DNA of 64,000 bases from Ramlibacter agri (GTDB lineage: Bacteria > Pseudomonadota > Gammaproteobacteria > Burkholderiales > Burkholderiaceae_C): positions 124,001 to 188,000 of the forward strand of contig NZ_JABBFX010000002.1 in the NCBI RefSeq assembly GCF_012927085.1, in the 5' to 3' direction. The position numbers and the translations under genes were made by a program. Below the pieces are notes generated by a model. The model made no database searches. It had not been told where the DNA came from and saw nothing but the letters and a program-made list of their open reading frames with translations. Below are positions 27,478 to 43,430 of the stretch, piece by piece; the first letter of the stretch is position 1; each line of letters opens with the position of its first letter.

Positions 27478-28446
27478 TCAGGCGGAATGGCGCTGGCCGC
27501 GCCCGTACACCAGCAGCATCGCGATGATCACCACGCCGTAGGCGACCTGGCGGCCCATCTCCGGGATCTGCATCACGGACAGGATGGACTGCAGCAGCGT
27601 GATCAGCACGACGCCAACCACCGTGCCGGGATAGGAACCACGGCCGCCCAGGATGTGCGTGCCGCCCAGCACCACCGCGGCGATCGCCGGCAGCTGGTAA
27701 GCATCGCCCATGGCCTGGTAAGCCTTGGTCGAATAGCCGGTCAGCAACACGCCGGCCGCGGCCGAACAGGCGCCGGCGATCACGAAGCACAGCATCGTGA
27801 CGCGCCGCGTGGCGATGCCGGAAAGGTAGGCGGCCCGCTCGCGGTTGCCCACCGCATAGACCGCCCTTCCGAAGGCCGTGCGATGCAGCAGGAACAGCGT
27901 CGCCGCGCCGACCACGGCCCACACCAGCAACGCATTGGGAATCCCCAGGAAAGAGCGGCCGGTGGCGATGAGGTGCATCACCGGCGTGGCGCGGTCCTGC
28001 GGCGCGAAGCCACCGGTGTGCACCACGATCAGCCCCTGCGCCACCGCGTTGATGCCCAGCGTGAAGATCATCGAGGGCACGCGCAGGTAGGCCACGCCGA
28101 TGCCGTTGACCAGCCCGAAGACCGCCCCGCACAAGATGCCGAAGGGAATGGCAAACGCCGCCCCCGCACCCTGCCACCAGCCCGCGGCGGCCGCCGACAT
28201 CATGCCGCCCACGGTCACCAGCCAGGGCACCGAGAGGTCGATGCCGCCCAGCAGGATCACCAGCATCGCGCCGGTGGCGATGATGCCGAGGAAGGACGCA
28301 ATCTGCAGTTGCAGCAGCAGGTATTCCGGCGAGAGGAAGTTGCGCGAATAGAGGCTGCCGACGAGCAGCAGCGCCAGCGTGCACAGTGCGCCGGCCAGGA
28401 CCGGCAGGTGGCGGGAGGCTCGCACTCTCAGAGCAATGGCGGTCAT
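27478..28446 (-). CDS. Sugar ABC transporter permease (RbsC family), second permease
   Basis: A 322-residue polytopic inner-membrane protein with about eight to ten hydrophobic helices. It has the carbohydrate uptake-2 hallmark 'GGIDLSVPWLVTVGGM' and the cytoplasmic 'AFGRAVYAVGNRERAAYLSGI' coupling loop. It pairs with the preceding permease, 7 bp upstream, to form the membrane channel of a ribose-type importer. The sugar cannot be named from sequence. Confidence 0.93.
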   Translation of the reverse strand: MTAIALRVRASRHLPVLAGALCTLALLLVGSLYSRNFLSPEYLLLQLQIASFLGIIATGAMLVILLGGIDLSVPWLVTVGGMMSAAAAGWWQGAGAAFAIPFGILCGAVFGLVNGIGVAYLRVPSMIFTLGINAVAQGLIVVHTGGFAPQDRATPVMHLIATGRSFLGIPNALLVWAVVGAATLFLLHRTAFGRAVYAVGNRERAAYLSGIATRRVTMLCFVIAGACSAAAGVLLTGYSTKAYQAMGDAYQLPAIAAVVLGGTHILGGRGSYPGTVVGVVLITLLQSILSVMQIPEMGRQVAYGVVIIAMLLVYGRGQRHSA

Positions 28447-28453
28447 GCGGGCC

Positions 28454-29436
28454 TCAGCGGAACAGCGCGAGCCGGTTGCCCACGCGCAGCAGCCCGATCG
28501 AGCCGAAGCTCACGGCCACCAGCAGGATCACGCCCTGGAACAGCGGCTGCCACAGCGGCTCCAGGTCGAACACGAACAGCAGGTCACCGATGGTGCGCAA
28601 CACGAAGGCGCCGAAGATCGATCCGATGGCGCTGCCGCTGCCACCGGCCAGCGCCGTGCCGCCGATGACGACGGCGGCGATCGAATTGAGCGTGTAGACG
28701 CCGCCGATGGCCGATGAAGCCTCGCCCGAGTAAGTGACGAAGGTCAGCAGCAAGCCGCCGATCGCGGACAGCAAGCCGGCCAGCGTGTAGGTGACGAGGA
28801 TCGTGCGCCCCATGGCGACACCGGACATGTAGCTGGCCGTTTCCGAGGAGCCGATCGCCAGCGCCGCCCTGCCCGTCACGCTGCGCCGGAACGGCACCCA
28901 CACCAGCAGCACCACGACCAGCAGCACCAGCAGCATCGCCGGTGCGCCGCCGGGCAAGGACCCGGTCAGCGCATCGGCCAGGCCCGCATGCACCTCGCCG
29001 CCGGGCACCGGCCGCAGGCCCAGCGCCAGCCCGAAGTAGACGATGCCGGTCGCCAGGGTCGTGATGATCGGCTGCAGCCGCCCGTAGACGATGATGACGC
29101 CGTTGACCAGCCCGCACAGCGCGCCGGCCGCCAGCACCACCACGACGCCCAGCGTGGCGTGCAGCCCGCTGCCCACCACGAGGTGCGAAGCCAGGCAGTT
29201 GGCCAGCACGAACACCATGCCGGCGGACAGATCGATGCCACCGGTCAGCACCGCCAGCGTCTGCGCCATGGCCACGATCGCCAGCAACACGCCCTTGTTC
29301 GCAGCCGTCGACAGCACGGCGGCGTCCCAGCCGACCGGGTGCTTGGCGATGTACAGCGAGAACAGCGCGGTGAACAGCGCCACCGCACCCAGCGTGCCGC
29401 GCTGTTCTCGCAGCCGCCACCCCCAGTCGCCTTGCA

Positions 29437-29440
<4 letters not shown>
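28454..29440 (-). CDS. Sugar ABC transporter permease (RbsC family), first permease
   Basis: A 328-residue RbsC-type permease with many hydrophobic helices. It contains 'LTGGIDLSAGMVFVLANCLASHLV', 'LQPIITTLATGIVYFGLAL' and the coupling loop 'VTGRAALAIGSSETASYMSGV'. Its ATG overlaps the stop of the ATPase gene as ATGA, which fixes the start at 29440. Two different permeases in one CUT2 operon suggest a heterodimeric channel, as in autoinducer-2 or some xylose/ribose systems. Confidence 0.93.
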
Positions 29441-30951
<1,511 letters not shown>

Positions 30952-30964
30952 GGGCCGGCCCGCC

Positions 30965-32089
30965 TCAGTTGTTCTTCTCGTCCTTCGACATGATGTCGGT
31001 GGCCTTGAGGTTCACGCCGCAAGGCGGGAAATCGTTGGTGGTGAAGAAGTTGTCGGTGAGCTTGGGGAAGTAGTTGACGTCCGCCTTGAAGTCCGGGTGC
31101 GTCGCCGTCGGGATGGGCACCGAGATCATCTGCGGCATCACCTTGCCCTGCAGCGCCGTCACCGCGGCCTTCATCGAGATGGCCACCAGCCCTGGCGACT
31201 GCCCCAGCGAAGCGCAGACCAGGCCCTCCTTGGCGCGCTCGGCGCACAGCTTGCGGAAGCCGTTCTCGGCCTCGCCCGCCACCGGGATCATCTTGTGCTT
31301 GGCGTCGATCAGCGCCCGCACCGCTCCGGTGGAACCGCCCTGCACGAACATGCCGTCGAAGCTCTTGTGCACGGCCACCGCGTCGGCCACGGCCTTCTGC
31401 GCCGTGCCGTCGTCCCAGTTGCCCACCACTTCGACCACCTCGAACTTGTTGCCCGGCGCCTCCACCACCTTGCGGAAGCCCAGGTGGCGGTCGCGGTCCA
31501 CCGAGTTGCCCGGCACGCCGCGCACTTCCAGCAGCTTGCCGCTCTTGGACGGGATGTTCTTCACGACCCACTCGCCCGACTGCTGGCCCATGGCGAGCTG
31601 GTCCTCGTTGACCATCATCACCTCGTTGCTGTCCAGGACGTTGTCGAAGGGCACCAGCACCACGCCCTTGGCATTGGCGCGCTTGATCACCGGCGCGAAG
31701 GCGGTGGGGTTCACCGCGATGGTGACGATGGCGTCGTAGCCGGAATTGATGAAGTTGTCGATCGCCGCGATCTGCGCCGCCACGTCGGTGCCGGTGGAGA
31801 CGATCTTGAACTCCTTGATCTGCGAGGCCATCTCCGGCGTGGCCGCGTAGGCCTTGGCCATCTTGATCATCTGGATGCGCCACGTGTTGCCGACGAAGCC
31901 GTTGGCCAGGGCGATGCGGTACGGGCCCTTCTTGGCGGGCCACTGGAAGTACTTGGTGCTGGCGTCCCAGGGCTTGAAGCAGGACGGGTTCTCGCCGGGA
32001 CCGGAGACCACGTTGGGGCCGGCCGCCAGGGCGGCCGAAGACGCAAGGAATGCCGCAACCGCGGCCGCGATGCCAGTGCGTGAGCTCAT
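30965..32089 (-). CDS. Periplasmic sugar-binding protein, LacI-like fold (CUT2 importer)
   Basis: A 374-residue exported binding protein. It has a clear signal peptide (about residues 1-22, ending ALAAGP) and periplasmic-binding-protein type 1 features: 'YRIALANGFVGNTWRIQMIKMAKAYA', 'IDNFINSGYDAIVTIAVNP' and 'DGMFVQGGSTGAVRALID'. It is the first gene of the importer operon. The ATG at 32089 has AAGGAG 7-8 nt upstream. The mature region is longer than in typical ribose-binding proteins, so the ligand may be larger than a free pentose; this is inference. Confidence 0.92.
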   Translation of the reverse strand: MSSRTGIAAAVAAFLASSAALAAGPNVVSGPGENPSCFKPWDASTKYFQWPAKKGPYRIALANGFVGNTWRIQMIKMAKAYAATPEMASQIKEFKIVSTGTDVAAQIAAIDNFINSGYDAIVTIAVNPTAFAPVIKRANAKGVVLVPFDNVLDSNEVMMVNEDQLAMGQQSGEWVVKNIPSKSGKLLEVRGVPGNSVDRDRHLGFRKVVEAPGNKFEVVEVVGNWDDGTAQKAVADAVAVHKSFDGMFVQGGSTGAVRALIDAKHKMIPVAGEAENGFRKLCAERAKEGLVCASLGQSPGLVAISMKAAVTALQGKVMPQMISVPIPTATHPDFKADVNYFPKLTDNFFTTNDFPPCGVNLKATDIMSKDEKNN

Positions 32090-32187
32090 GCTGTCTCCTT
32101 GGTGGGATGTGCTCCATGGCACTTCCGGCCATGGGCTGGAACTACGCCGCGCACCCCGCGCATCTCCGGACGGCAGGCTGCCAATTC

Positions 32188-32193
32188 ATCATA
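32188..32193 (-). promoter_or_regulatory. Candidate -10 box for the ABC importer operon
   Basis: TATGAT on the minus strand (32188-32193) lies about 100 nt upstream of the binding-protein ATG in the 149-bp gap after the MarR gene. The -35 region is poor. The surrounding sequence is partly symmetric and AT-rich relative to its neighbourhood, which fits a regulated promoter. This is weak evidence. Confidence 0.3.
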
Positions 32194-32238
32194 CGATCAC
32201 ACGAATGGGCAGGCATGGGGCTTTCCCGTGCTGAGCTG

Positions 32239-32691
32239 TCAGGCGTCGGGGGCCGGCTCCTCCTGGTGGCCCGCGACCAGGCGATCGAGCAGCGCCATCA
32301 GCTGTTCGCGCTCGCCCGCATCGAGCGGGTCCAGGATGCGCTGCTGCACCTTGGCCACGGGCCGGCGCATCTTCTGCGCCGTCTCCGCGCCGAGCGGCGT
32401 CACCCACAGCAGCTTGCGGCGGCGGTCGGCCGCGTCCGGTTCGCGCCGCACCCAGCCGCGGGCTTCCAGCCGCCCGATCACCGAGCCGAAGGTGGCAGGA
32501 TCGAAGGCCACCTTGCGCGCCAGCGTGACCTGGTCCTCGCCCGGGTCTTCCAGCAGCGCGTTGAGGATGGAAAACTGCACGGGCGTCACGTCGAAGCCGG
32601 AGGTTTCCTCCATGAAGATCGCCCACGACAGCTGGTGCGCGCGCCGGATCAGGTGGCCGGGCGCGGTCCGGAAATCGAAGCTCTTCGTCAT
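32239..32691 (-). CDS. MarR family transcriptional regulator
   Basis: A 150-residue winged-helix regulator. The MarR core is visible: 'LTPVQ'-like 'VTPVQFSILNALLEDPGEDQVTLARKVAFD' (helix-turn-helix), 'GSVIGRLEARGWVRREPDAADRRRKLLWVT' (recognition helix and wing), and a C-terminal dimerisation helix. MarR proteins often respond to aromatic acids. It is divergent from the FAD oxidoreductase/gentisate operon across 54 bp that contain a palindrome, so autoregulation and control of that operon are likely. Confidence 0.9.
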   Translation of the reverse strand: MTKSFDFRTAPGHLIRRAHQLSWAIFMEETSGFDVTPVQFSILNALLEDPGEDQVTLARKVAFDPATFGSVIGRLEARGWVRREPDAADRRRKLLWVTPLGAETAQKMRRPVAKVQQRILDPLDAGEREQLMALLDRLVAGHQEEPAPDA

Positions 32692-32706
32692 GCAGTCCAG
32701 TGTAGC

Positions 32707-32740
32707 TTGCCCCCCGCAAATTTCTATGTATGCTTAGCAT
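32707..32740 (+). promoter_or_regulatory. Candidate promoter and MarR operator for the gentisate operon
   Basis: In the 54-bp divergent gap, TTGCCC and TATGCT are spaced by 16 nt. The perfect palindrome ATGCTTAGCAT (32730-32740) overlaps the second box. The predicted transcription start lies only a few bases before the ATG at 32746, where no Shine-Dalgarno sequence is seen, so translation may be leaderless or nearly so. Assigning MarR as the binder rests on position alone. Confidence 0.35.
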
Positions 32741-32745
32741 CTCGC

Positions 32746-34086
32746 ATGACCCACACCTACATCACTGAACCCAGCCGGCAGCTGCCGGTGTATGGCGAGT
32801 ACGACGTCGTCGTGCTCGGAGGCGGACCGGCCGGCATCGCCGCCGCCGTTGCCGCGGCCCGCGCCGGCCGCAAGACCCTGCTGGTGGAACGTTACGGCTT
32901 CCTCGGCGGCATGGGCACCGCCGCCGGCGTCACCAACTTCTGCGGCCTGCACGCCAACGTCGAAGGCAACATCCGCCAGGTGGTGCACGGCGTGGCCGAC
33001 CAGCTGCTGCAGCGCATAGACCGCCTCGGCGGCCTCAACCAGCCGCACGGCCTGTTCGGCAAGACCGTGGCCCAGGCCTACGACACCGCGGCCTACAAGA
33101 TCGCGGCCGACGACCTGATGCTGTCGGCGGGCGTGGACATCCTGTTCCACGCGCTCGGCGCCGGCGTGCTGATGGACGGGCCTCGCGTCACCGGCCTGCT
33201 GGTGGAAACCAAGTCCGGCCGGCAAGCGGTGCTGGGGCGCGCCTTCGTCGACGCCTCCGGCGACGGCGACCTCGCCGCCTGGGCCGGCGCGCCCTACGCC
33301 AAGGGCGACGGCCACGGCAACATGCTGTACCCGTCGACGATGTTCCGTCTGAACGGCATCAACCCCGAGCGTGCCGGCAAGGCCTGGGAAGTGATTCCCA
33401 AGCTGATGCTGCAGGCCGAAGCCGAGGGCCGCTACAAGTTCCCGCGCAAGACGCCCATCGTGCGGCCGCAGAAGAGCGGCATCGAATGGCGCGTCAACCT
33501 CACGCAGCTCGCCAACCGCGAAGGCAACGCCATGGACGGCACCGACGCGCGCGAGCTCACCGACGCCGAGATCCTGGGCCGCCGGCAGATCGCCGAAGTG
33601 GCCGGCTTCCTGCGCGAGGTGCCCGGCTTCGAGAGCGCCTACATCGTCGACATCGCGCCGCAGGTGGGCATTCGGGAGACGCGGCGCATCACCGGCCTGT
33701 ACGAACTGACCGAAGCCGACGTGCTCGGTTGCGCCGACTTCGACGACACCATCGGCGTCAACGGCTGGCCGCTGGAGCTGCACCTGAAGGGCGACGTGGA
33801 GTTCCGCTGGACCCCGCCGGGCAGCCGCGGCTTCAACCAGCTGCCCTATCGCATGGTCGTACCGCAGGGCCTGGACAACGTCTGGGTCGCGGGCCGCTGC
33901 GCTTCGATGAGCCACGAGGCGCAATCGGCCGCGCGCGTCACCGGCGCCTGCTTCGTCATGGGCGAAGCCGCCGGCATCGCCGCCGACCTGGCGCTCGCCA
34001 ACCAGCAGACCGCGGCCGGCATCGACGTCGCGAAGCTGCAGCAGCGCCTGGAAAAGGAAGGCGCCTACCTCGGTCGGACCTGGTAA
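32746..34086 (+). CDS. FAD-dependent oxidoreductase (FAD_oxidored type)
   Basis: A 446-residue flavoprotein. The Rossmann motif GGGPAG sits near residue 25 ([17 protein letters not shown]), followed by '[14 protein letters not shown]' and '[17 protein letters not shown]'. The C-terminal FAD-contact block is '[26 protein letters not shown]'. This architecture is typical of uncharacterised FAD-dependent dehydrogenases rather than of flavin hydroxylases such as 3-hydroxybenzoate 6-hydroxylase. It is the first gene of an operon with gentisate dioxygenase (11 bp downstream), so it may generate or handle an aromatic precursor. The reaction is unknown. Confidence 0.85.
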   Translation: MTHTYITEPSRQLPVYGEYDVVVLGGGPAGIAAAVAAARAGRKTLLVERYGFLGGMGTAAGVTNFCGLHANVEGNIRQVVHGVADQLLQRIDRLGGLNQPHGLFGKTVAQAYDTAAYKIAADDLMLSAGVDILFHALGAGVLMDGPRVTGLLVETKSGRQAVLGRAFVDASGDGDLAAWAGAPYAKGDGHGNMLYPSTMFRLNGINPERAGKAWEVIPKLMLQAEAEGRYKFPRKTPIVRPQKSGIEWRVNLTQLANREGNAMDGTDARELTDAEILGRRQIAEVAGFLREVPGFESAYIVDIAPQVGIRETRRITGLYELTEADVLGCADFDDTIGVNGWPLELHLKGDVEFRWTPPGSRGFNQLPYRMVVPQGLDNVWVAGRCASMSHEAQSAARVTGACFVMGEAAGIAADLALANQQTAAGIDVAKLQQRLEKEGAYLGRTW

Positions 34087-34097
34087 GAGGAAACACG

Positions 34098-35132
34098 ATG
34101 GACACGCGCCAGCAGCTGTATCGCGACATGGACCCGCACAACCTCACGCCGCTGTGGGAGGTGCTGCATGCCCTGGTGCCGCCGCGGCCGAACACGCCCT
34201 GCATTCCGGCGCTGTGGAAGTACGACGAGGTGCGGCCTTTCCTGCTGCGCGCCGGCGCAGCGATCACGGCGGAAGAAGCCGTGCGGCGTGTCCTGATCCT
34301 CGAGAACCCGAAGCTGCGCGGCCAGTCGGCCGCCACGCAGTCGCTTTACGCCGGCCTGCAGCTGATCCTGCCGGGCGAGATCGCACCCAGCCATCGCCAC
34401 ACGCAAAGCGCCTTGCGCTTCATCGTCGAAGGCTCGGGCGCCTGGACCGCGGTGGACGGCGAGCGCACGACGATGCGCCCGGGCGACTTCATCATCACGC
34501 CTTCGTGGACCTGGCACGACCACGGCAGCGAGGCCGACGGCCCGGTGGTCTGGCTCGATGGCCTGGACATCCCGATGGTCCGCTTCTTCGATGCCGGCTT
34601 CGCGCAGAACAGCGTGGGCCGCTCGCAGCAGGTGGCGCGGCCCGAGGGCACCAGCTTCTCCCGCTTCGGCCACAACATGGCGCCGGTGCGGCACGAGGCG
34701 CCTTATGGCGCCACCTCGCCGATCTTCAGCTATCCCTACGAGCGCAGCCGCGAAGCACTGGAGCAGCTGGAGCGGCAGGCTCCGGTGGACGAATGGGATG
34801 GCGTCAAGCTGCGCTACGTGAATCCGCTGACCGGCGGCTCGCCGATGCCGACGATGGCGACCTTCCTGCAGAAGCTGCCCAAGGGCTTCAGCGGCAAGCC
34901 CTGGCGCCAGACCGATGGCGCGGTCTACAGCGTGGTCGAAGGTTCGGGCGAAGTGCTCATCACGCACGGCGGGGAGGAATGGCGCTACGCCTTTGGCCCG
35001 CGCGATCATTTCGTGGTGCCGTCGTGGCACACTGCCCGGCTGGCATCCGGCCCCGGCTGCGTGCTGTTCAGTTTTTCCGATCGCCCGGTCCACCAGGCCC
35101 TGGGCATCCACACCGAAGAAAGGTTGTCATGA
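34098..35132 (+). CDS. Gentisate 1,2-dioxygenase
   Basis: A 344-residue bicupin ring-cleavage dioxygenase converting gentisate to maleylpyruvate. The N-terminal cupin has the iron ligands H99, H101 and H140 ([16 protein letters not shown] ... TWHDHG). The second cupin (about residues 260-330) includes 'VVEGSGEV' and 'PSWH' blocks. Length and motifs match known gentisate dioxygenases. AGAGGAAA precedes the ATG at 34098. It overlaps the next gene by ATGA, so ring cleavage and product hydrolysis are translationally coupled. Confidence 0.93.
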   Translation: MDTRQQLYRDMDPHNLTPLWEVLHALVPPRPNTPCIPALWKYDEVRPFLLRAGAAITAEEAVRRVLILENPKLRGQSAATQSLYAGLQLILPGEIAPSHRHTQSALRFIVEGSGAWTAVDGERTTMRPGDFIITPSWTWHDHGSEADGPVVWLDGLDIPMVRFFDAGFAQNSVGRSQQVARPEGTSFSRFGHNMAPVRHEAPYGATSPIFSYPYERSREALEQLERQAPVDEWDGVKLRYVNPLTGGSPMPTMATFLQKLPKGFSGKPWRQTDGAVYSVVEGSGEVLITHGGEEWRYAFGPRDHFVVPSWHTARLASGPGCVLFSFSDRPVHQALGIHTEERLS

Positions 35133-35824
35133 GCTACGTCTTCCAACCCGCCCCGGCCGCCAGCGTGCCGGTGGTCGGCCGCGCCGAGCGTTTCCCGATC
35201 CACCGCATCTACTGCGTCGGGCGCAACTACGTGGAGCATGCCAAGGAGATGGGCTTCACCGGCCGCGAACCGCCCTTCTTCTTCCTGAAGCCGGCCGACG
35301 CCGCGCTGGTCGTACCCACCGGCGAATCCGGCACCATGCCATACCCCAGCCTCACCAAGGACCTGCACCACGAGATCGAGCTGGTGGTCTGCATCGGCAA
35401 GGGCGGCAAGAACATCAAGGCCGCCGACGCCAAGAGCCACATCTACGGCTACGCCGTGGGCCTGGACATGACGCGCCGCGACCTGCAGGGCGAGATGAAG
35501 AAGCAGGGCCGCCCCTGGTGCATCGGCAAGGGCTTCGACCACTCCGCGCCCATCGGCCCGATCGTCGAAGCGGCCAAGGCCGGCGACGTCGAGAACGCCG
35601 AGATCTGGCTGCAGGTCAATGGCCAGGACCGCCAGCGCAGCACGGTCAGCAAGCTGATCTGGAACATCGCCGAAACCATCGAGCACCTGTCGGCCGCCTG
35701 GGAACTGCAGCCCGGCGACCTGATCTTCTCCGGCACGCCCGAAGGCGTGGCGGCGGTGGTCGCCGGCGACACGCTGGTGGGCGGCGTGGCCGGCGTTGGC
35801 GAGCTGAAGGTCAAGATCGCCTAG
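35129..35824 (+). CDS. Fumarylpyruvate hydrolase (FAH family)
   Basis: A 231-residue FAH-fold hydrolase that splits fumarylpyruvate to fumarate and pyruvate. The metal ligands of the family are seen as E82 and E84 ([11 protein letters not shown]) and D113 (GLDMTRRD). '[14 protein letters not shown]' and '[15 protein letters not shown]' are further hallmarks. The start is fixed by the ATGA overlap with gentisate dioxygenase. The isomerase required between the two enzymes is not in this operon; the GST at about 24.6-25.3 kb is the nearest candidate. Confidence 0.92.
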   Translation: MSYVFQPAPAASVPVVGRAERFPIHRIYCVGRNYVEHAKEMGFTGREPPFFFLKPADAALVVPTGESGTMPYPSLTKDLHHEIELVVCIGKGGKNIKAADAKSHIYGYAVGLDMTRRDLQGEMKKQGRPWCIGKGFDHSAPIGPIVEAAKAGDVENAEIWLQVNGQDRQRSTVSKLIWNIAETIEHLSAAWELQPGDLIFSGTPEGVAAVVAGDTLVGGVAGVGELKVKIA

Positions 35825-35840
35825 CCGGTAAACTGGCAGC

Positions 35841-36386
35841 TTGTTCCGCACTCCCATCAAGCATTGCCGCAACTGCGGCACCGCGGTCGTGTACCGCATT
35901 CCGGACGACGGCGACACGCACGAGCGTGCCGTCTGCCCGGCGTGCGACACCATCCACTACGAGAATCCCCTGAACGTGGTGGGCACCGTGGCCTACCTCG
36001 GCGACAAGGTGTTGCTGTGCAAGCGCAACATCGAACCGCGCTGGGGCAAGTGGACGCTGCCCGCCGGCTTCATGGAGCTGGGTGAAAGCACCGAGCAGGG
36101 CGCGGTGCGCGAGACCACCGAAGAAGCCGGAGCGCAGATCGCGGTCGACGGCCTGTTCACCGTGATCAGCGTGCCGCGCGTGGGCCAGGTCCACCTGTTC
36201 TACCGGGCACGGCTATTGAGCGAGGTGTTCGACCCCGGCTTCGAGACGCTGGAAGCCCGCATGTTCGCCGAGCACGAGATCCCGTGGGAGGAGATCGCCT
36301 TCCGCACGGTGAAGGAGACGCTGGAGCACTTCTTCCGGGATCGGGCACGCGGGGAGTTCGGCGTGCACAACTTCGACATCGTCTAA
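35841..36386 (+). CDS. Nudix hydrolase with N-terminal zinc ribbon
   Basis: A 181-residue Nudix protein. Four cysteines (C9, C12, C32, C35) form an N-terminal zinc ribbon (CRNCG ... CPACD). The Nudix box runs from G76 (GFMELGESTEQGAVRETTEEAG), with the REx2EE core complete. Zinc-ribbon Nudix enzymes include NADH pyrophosphatase-like and ADP-ribose-type hydrolases. The start appears to be TTG at 35841, 16 bp after the preceding gene; the ribosome site is weak. The substrate is not determined. Confidence 0.88.
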   Translation: MFRTPIKHCRNCGTAVVYRIPDDGDTHERAVCPACDTIHYENPLNVVGTVAYLGDKVLLCKRNIEPRWGKWTLPAGFMELGESTEQGAVRETTEEAGAQIAVDGLFTVISVPRVGQVHLFYRARLLSEVFDPGFETLEARMFAEHEIPWEEIAFRTVKETLEHFFRDRARGEFGVHNFDIV

Positions 36387-36424
36387 CGCGCGGCGCACCC
36401 GGCGTGCGGCGCGATTGCCGCGCC

Positions 36425-38581
<2,157 letters not shown>

Positions 38582-38647
38582 TTCAGCACACGCCGTCGTT
38601 CACAATGAAACACATTCTAGCCTTGGGCCTGCTCGGCAGCAGTGAAG

Positions 38648-39733
38648 TCATCCGCGCGGCGGGCCCTCGCTGTGGCGTTTCGCCCGAAGCAGCGCCTGCG
38701 CATAGGCCTCGGCGAAATGCCGGTCGAGCAGTTGCCGCACCCAGCCGTCGAGGTCCTGGCCCTTTTCCGTGTAATCCTTGGCAAAAGCGTCCCAGGCCCG
38801 GGCCGATTCGAACAGTTTCGGGCTGGGGCCGAGCAGCCGCGCCTTCAGCGCCTCGGGCGCGAAGTCCTGCAGCACCGCCGCCACAGTCTGGCGCACGGCC
38901 TCGGCCAGCGCCTCCTGGTGGGCCAGCAGCTGGTTCACCACCTCGCCCACCGCGCGGTCCGCCGGGATGCTGCCGGCGGCCGCGGCCTGGCCGCCGAACA
39001 GGTACCAAAGCTTGCTTTCCAGCGGCGTGTCCATGCGCAGCGGGTTCGTTTCGCGCGGCTCCAGCACGGTGCGATCGTCCGAACGCAGGGCTTCGCGGTT
39101 GCCGCCGCTGGCGCGCTGGGCCTGCAGCAGGCCCCGCAGCGCGGCGCGCGTGAGGCGCCCCATGGTTTCCAGTTCGCCGCGGGTGAAGCCGCCCCGGCGC
39201 TCCACGCCCAGCCCGATGAAGAAGGACTCGAGGTCGCCGCCCGGCTCCAGCGCACCGGCCTCCAGCGCGCCGTTGACGGCGCCCGGGCCGAAGGTGCTCT
39301 GGAAGCCCCAGTCGCCGAACGGGTCGTCTTCCGCCGGCGCGGCCGGCATCGCCACCGAGGCCACCAGGCGCGCCGCTTCCTTCTCGAAATCGGCCCAGGG
39401 ATCGGACTCGGGCGCGGGTGCGGCTGCCACCGGCTGCACCGTGATGCGGTAATCGGCCAGCGCCAGCACCTCGCCGGGCCGCAGCACGCCGCGGCCGGCC
39501 GGCGGCACTTCCACGCCCTCGACCTCGACGCCGTTGACCACCGAGACCACGAGGAAGTGCAGCGCCTCGCCTTCGTTCCACGCACTCAGGTGGCGCCGCG
39601 AAACATTGCGCTCGGGATCGGGCAGGCAGACGGAGCAGTCGGCGTCGCGGCCCAGGATCAGGGCCGGCTCGCCCACGGCCAGGCGGCGGCTGGCTTGCAG
39701 CCCGGGTCCTGCGATGAAGAGGTCAAGCGGCAC
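38648..39733 (-). CDS. FHA-domain protein, TagH-like (type VI secretion-associated family)
   Basis: A 361-residue protein. An N-terminal FHA domain (about residues 25-95; 'LILGRDADCSVCLPDPERNVSRRHL') binds phosphothreonine. The C-terminal half ('GLGVERRGGFTRGELETMGRLTRAALRGL' and 'AFAKDYTEKGQDLDGWVRQLLDRHFAEAY') resembles the TagH/VasC domain of type VI secretion loci. The start is GTG, sharing one base with the cyclase stop. Kinase, cyclase and FHA genes together suggest a post-translational control module, yet no T6SS structural gene is in the window. Confidence 0.85.
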   Translation of the reverse strand: MPLDLFIAGPGLQASRRLAVGEPALILGRDADCSVCLPDPERNVSRRHLSAWNEGEALHFLVVSVVNGVEVEGVEVPPAGRGVLRPGEVLALADYRITVQPVAAAPAPESDPWADFEKEAARLVASVAMPAAPAEDDPFGDWGFQSTFGPGAVNGALEAGALEPGGDLESFFIGLGVERRGGFTRGELETMGRLTRAALRGLLQAQRASGGNREALRSDDRTVLEPRETNPLRMDTPLESKLWYLFGGQAAAAGSIPADRAVGEVVNQLLAHQEALAEAVRQTVAAVLQDFAPEALKARLLGPSPKLFESARAWDAFAKDYTEKGQDLDGWVRQLLDRHFAEAYAQALLRAKRHSEGPPRG

Positions 39734-40623
39734 TAAACGGTGACGGCGAAGCTCGCGAGCGGCGCGTCATCGGCATGGCGGTCGCAGCCCAGGGCGATCT
39801 GCCCGCTGCCCACCAGGTAGCACTCGGTGCGCCGCAGCACCACCGGCTCGCCCTGGTTGCCGAAGTAGACCCAGGTGCCGAAGCTCGAGACGTCGCCGAG
39901 GATGAAGTGCCCGCCCTTCCATTCCACCGTGGCGTGGATGCGCGACACGCGGCCGTCGTTGATGGCGAGGTTGGCGGTGGTGCCGCGCCCGAGCGTCAGG
40001 CGCTCGCCATGCGGCTTCAATTCGATGCTGTGGCCGGCGGCCGTGATCACCAGCGAGGCTTCGGTGGACGGCTTGAACATCGACACGCCCATCACGGTGG
40101 CTTCGACGTCGCGCTGCGGCTGCCATTCGACCCGGAACACCTCGGTCACGTCCTGCTTGCCGCGCAGGTACATGGGGCCGAGGCTGCGCAGCTTGCGCTG
40201 CAGGTCCTGCGGCAGGGCGTCGCGCACGCGCTGGGTGGCGAGGATCTGGTCGGCGCCCGCGAGGTCCGCGAGGCGGGCGGCGCTGTTGACGGCGTCGCCG
40301 TAGCAGTCGCCCTCGATCTCCACCACCTCGCCGGATTCGATCCCCATCTGCATCTGCACGGGGCTGCCGGTGCCGCCGGCGTGCACGGGCTTTTCGACCA
40401 GCCTTTCCTGGATGGCGACGCAGGCCGTGACGGCCTGGCTTTCCTGCGGAAACAAGACGAACAGGCCGTCCCCCAGCAGCTTGACCACCCGGCCATTGTG
40501 CTGTTCGAAGATCTTCGCGAGTGCCGTCGTCAGCTGGGTGACGAAGCGCCCGGCGGTCTCGTCCCCGAGCCGCTCGAAGATCCCGGTGCTTCCCACCAGG
40601 TCGGCGAATACGACGGAGGCCAT
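39733..40623 (-). CDS. Class III adenylate/guanylate cyclase fused to an FHA domain
   Basis: A 296-residue protein. The cyclase domain occupies about residues 1-170, with metal-binding D8 (FADLVGST) and D52 (LLGDGLFVLF) and the conserved 'GDCYGDAVNSAARLADLA' block. An FHA domain follows at about 200-285 (LTLGRGTTANLAINDGRVSRIHA). The ATG at 40623 puts the catalytic domain at the very N-terminus; the frame is open upstream but runs into the glucosidase gene. It could make cAMP or cGMP in response to phosphothreonine partners, such as the kinase encoded nearby. Confidence 0.88.
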   Translation of the reverse strand: MASVVFADLVGSTGIFERLGDETAGRFVTQLTTALAKIFEQHNGRVVKLLGDGLFVLFPQESQAVTACVAIQERLVEKPVHAGGTGSPVQMQMGIESGEVVEIEGDCYGDAVNSAARLADLAGADQILATQRVRDALPQDLQRKLRSLGPMYLRGKQDVTEVFRVEWQPQRDVEATVMGVSMFKPSTEASLVITAAGHSIELKPHGERLTLGRGTTANLAINDGRVSRIHATVEWKGGHFILGDVSSFGTWVYFGNQGEPVVLRRTECYLVGSGQIALGCDRHADDAPLASFAVTV

Positions 40624-40663
40624 GCACGGCCATTGTATGCGGCGAAGGCAGCGGCCATGTGGC

Positions 40664-43348
<2,685 letters not shown>

Positions 43349-43430
43349 CCAAGCCTCCGTAAGCGAAGGCTCCCGGTGTAACGGCGGGTGGACGCAAGGC
43401 CCATTGGACCTTGGTCCACCGCAAAGCGCA

